DNA of 64,000 bases from UBA952 sp044361535 (lineage in GTDB: Bacteria; Bacteroidota; Bacteroidia; Flavobacteriales_D; Crocinitomicaceae). The DNA lies in NCBI GenBank assembly GCA_044361535.1, contig JBIKIQ010000004.1:1-64000 (forward strand), read 5' to 3'. Made by a program: the position numbers and the translations under genes. Position 1 is the stretch's first letter; every line of letters begins with the position of its first letter. Of this stretch, positions 63,801 to 64,000 are shown piece after piece. Under the pieces are notes generated by a model. The model did not search any database. It was not told the origin of the DNA and worked only from the letters and a program-made list of their open reading frames with translations.

Positions 63801-64000
63801 ATTAAATTCAGTAAAACGGCCACCAACTAAAATTTTTCCATCATTTTGAACTGCAATGGCATCAACTGTACCATTAAATCCACTTCCAATATCAAATGAA
63901 TTATCCAGAGTTCCATTTGAATTTAACTTTACTAAGCGATTAGCCGTTACACCATTATAAGTTGTAAAATCTCCTCCAATAATTAATTGGTTATTAGGTA
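60834..64000 (-). CDS. Delta-60 repeat T9SS cargo with type A sorting domain (5'-truncated by window edge)
   Basis: The frame is open to the right edge of the window, about 1,054 visible residues; the start lies beyond 64000. Successive delta-60 repeats (about 62,850-64,000) show VQNDGKILVGGRF, NRLVRLNTNGTIDLTFN and RLNPDGSLDTTFNPG. Next come Cys-containing Ig-like modules, a PKD domain with FTWYFGDGTSQQS, a further Ig-like module (GCAGDSLLLSCN) and fibronectin-like parts. The C-terminus is a T9SS type A domain (VYPNPTNSNITLQV, YSIRDFSGRI, ARGAYYLSI). It is exported through the T9SS to the cell surface. An apparent start at 63602 is a TTG inside a repeat and is rejected. Confidence 0.92.
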   Translation of the reverse strand, partial: PNNQLIIGGDFTTYNGVTANRLVKLNSNGTLDNSFDIGSGFNGTVDAIAVQNDGKILVGGRFTEFNGFTRNRLVRLNTNGTIDLTFNIGTGFSENVYQNVFCNIGAICVQNDGKILVGGYFSAYNGAFRNSILRLNPDGSLDTTFNPGTGIMMQINPSAGTVSVGDVYCISVQSDGKIIVSGFINYFNNIAVSDIIRLNSNGTIDNSFSAPINLAWGGVYDFKILTNNKIIVVGALGCCGPYPIAHLLNQNDGTVDNAFASNVQINGDSQSVVALPNGKFIIGGSWMNDNCNDPFYNGCMGGVGLWAIQTGDYPLYMYYNHQNFICINTDGTIDNTFNPGLAFNGPVNSLGLQSDGKIIAGGAFSTFNSNNSNNIIRLKQCAPYTDTVNTAASWCFPYVSPSGVTYGPGSYFEVIDDISGCDSIYLNINVQLPTVPTEIMNVSSCSPYISPTNQSYSETGIYYEALFYNHPIYQDYCDSVILEINLTILNSVSSFSATICDGDTYTWNGQHYTQPGQYSQTLTNQFGCDSVVTLTLNVNTNDTISITPNPAFGNAPLNVAFANQTPNLSNYNFTWYFGDGTSQQSNAPFLSHIYTQNGYADVTVVADNLTTGCSSSQTFNDMIFVIGGVTCTHTAMLNQTGPLSGCAGDSLLLSCNADPSFTYQWNRNGVPVSGATTSSFYPMQSGSFTVTIYQNNCPVTSAGISVTVNPLPSVPTITSSGTITPCSGGSMTLTAPSGFSSYLWNTGSTASSLVVSQSGNYSVTVTNNNGCSRTSNPFAVNASNMAPPQVCIVGVDSLTNENRVVWEKPLTLGIDSFYVYKETNVSNVYSKIGATDYNDLAVFLDVNSNPAVQAYRYNISALDTCGVETNVGDFHKTIHLTINQGIGGAWNLIWSHYEGLNFGSYNIYRGTDPSNISLLTTIQSNLNSYSDLTPPTGPLYYQIEVVNPVNCDPTKILNYGVSRSNIVNNGVSGVKEIANTNILVYPNPTNSNITLQVSSELVGKRYSIRDFSGRIILDGKITSTQEHIDLQNVARGAYYLSIENSSSVTKLIKQ

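Noticed and set aside
1..64000. tRNA, rRNA, riboswitches, insertion sequences or prophage genes
   Set aside because: None recognised by eye: no transposase or integrase frames, no flanking direct repeats and no cloverleaf-like stretches in the few intergenic regions.

Overview
The window is AT-rich and densely coded. It almost certainly comes from a Bacteroidota chromosome, most likely Flavobacteriales and perhaps a Crocinitomicaceae/Fluviicola-like lineage; that finer placement is inference. The evidence is as follows. Four giant or secreted proteins carry type IX secretion (T9SS) sorting domains, type B (CHU_C, 'gliding motility-associated C-terminal') and type A. A PorP/SprF protein and an OmpA/PD40 protein lie beside one of them. 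atpD-atpC stand apart from the other ATP synthase genes. Many starts are preceded by the Bacteroidota -7 element TAnnTTTG rather than by a Shine-Dalgarno sequence. No rRNA, tRNA, CRISPR array, prophage or insertion sequence was recognised.

Layout. 1-5201: 3' part of a T9SS cargo with nine tandem PKD-like repeats. 5210-12078: heme A synthase (ctaA), a secreted zincin, then a tight operon of small membrane protein, mutL, two rhomboid proteases and a membrane-anchored EEP-fold hydrolase. 12104-19834 (minus): T9SS operon of CHU_C adhesin, PorP/SprF, OmpA/PD40 and a DUF3137 protein. 19885-24564 (minus): PfkB kinase, DUF349 protein, membrane protein and a REC-PAS-histidine kinase. 24645-26855: recQ. 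27060-30811 (plus): TerB-like/zinc-ribbon protein, SPFH protein with a GYF_2 tail, stand-alone GYF_2 protein, small membrane protein and YD-repeat-like secreted protein. 30834-33740 (minus): small outer-membrane protein, asnS and an EI24/CysZ-like protein. 33871-35911 (plus): yicC-gmk-nadD. 35922-43686 (minus): orphan HsdR_N-like nuclease domain, lepA, YciO-family protein, two envelope proteins of unknown function and a lipoprotein. 43910-44679: NTF2-like and ABM-like small proteins. 44735-48961: DUF234-type ATPase, ECF sigma factor with an anti-sigma/beta-barrel fusion, and a DUF433/DUF5615 toxin-antitoxin pair. 49016-52840: envelope proteins, a T9SS-exported serine hydrolase and a TlpA-like thioredoxin. 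52924-56436: rbfA, LolC/E-like permease, atpD and atpC. 56522-60359 (minus): VPS10/sortilin-like propeller protein and a LolA-fold protein. 60834-64000 (minus): 3' part of a delta-60 repeat T9SS cargo.

How the genes work together. Much of the window builds or decorates the envelope: T9SS cargo and translocon-associated proteins, lipoprotein handling, beta-barrels and an ECF sigma system. The rest is housekeeping (mismatch repair, RecQ, translation factors, nucleotide and NAD synthesis, heme A, ATP synthase). The observations most worth following are: (i) five genes (ctaA, asnS, EI24-like, YciO-like, rbfA) whose ATG lies exactly 4 nt after a TAnnTTTG box, predicting leaderless mRNAs; (ii) an ECF sigma factor co-encoded with a cytoplasm-to-outer-membrane anti-sigma/beta-barrel fusion, plus an upstream motif shared with a lipoprotein gene 3.5 kb away; (iii) the TerB/zinc-ribbon/SPFH/GYF_2 module; and (iv) a MutL with a degraded endonuclease metal-binding motif.
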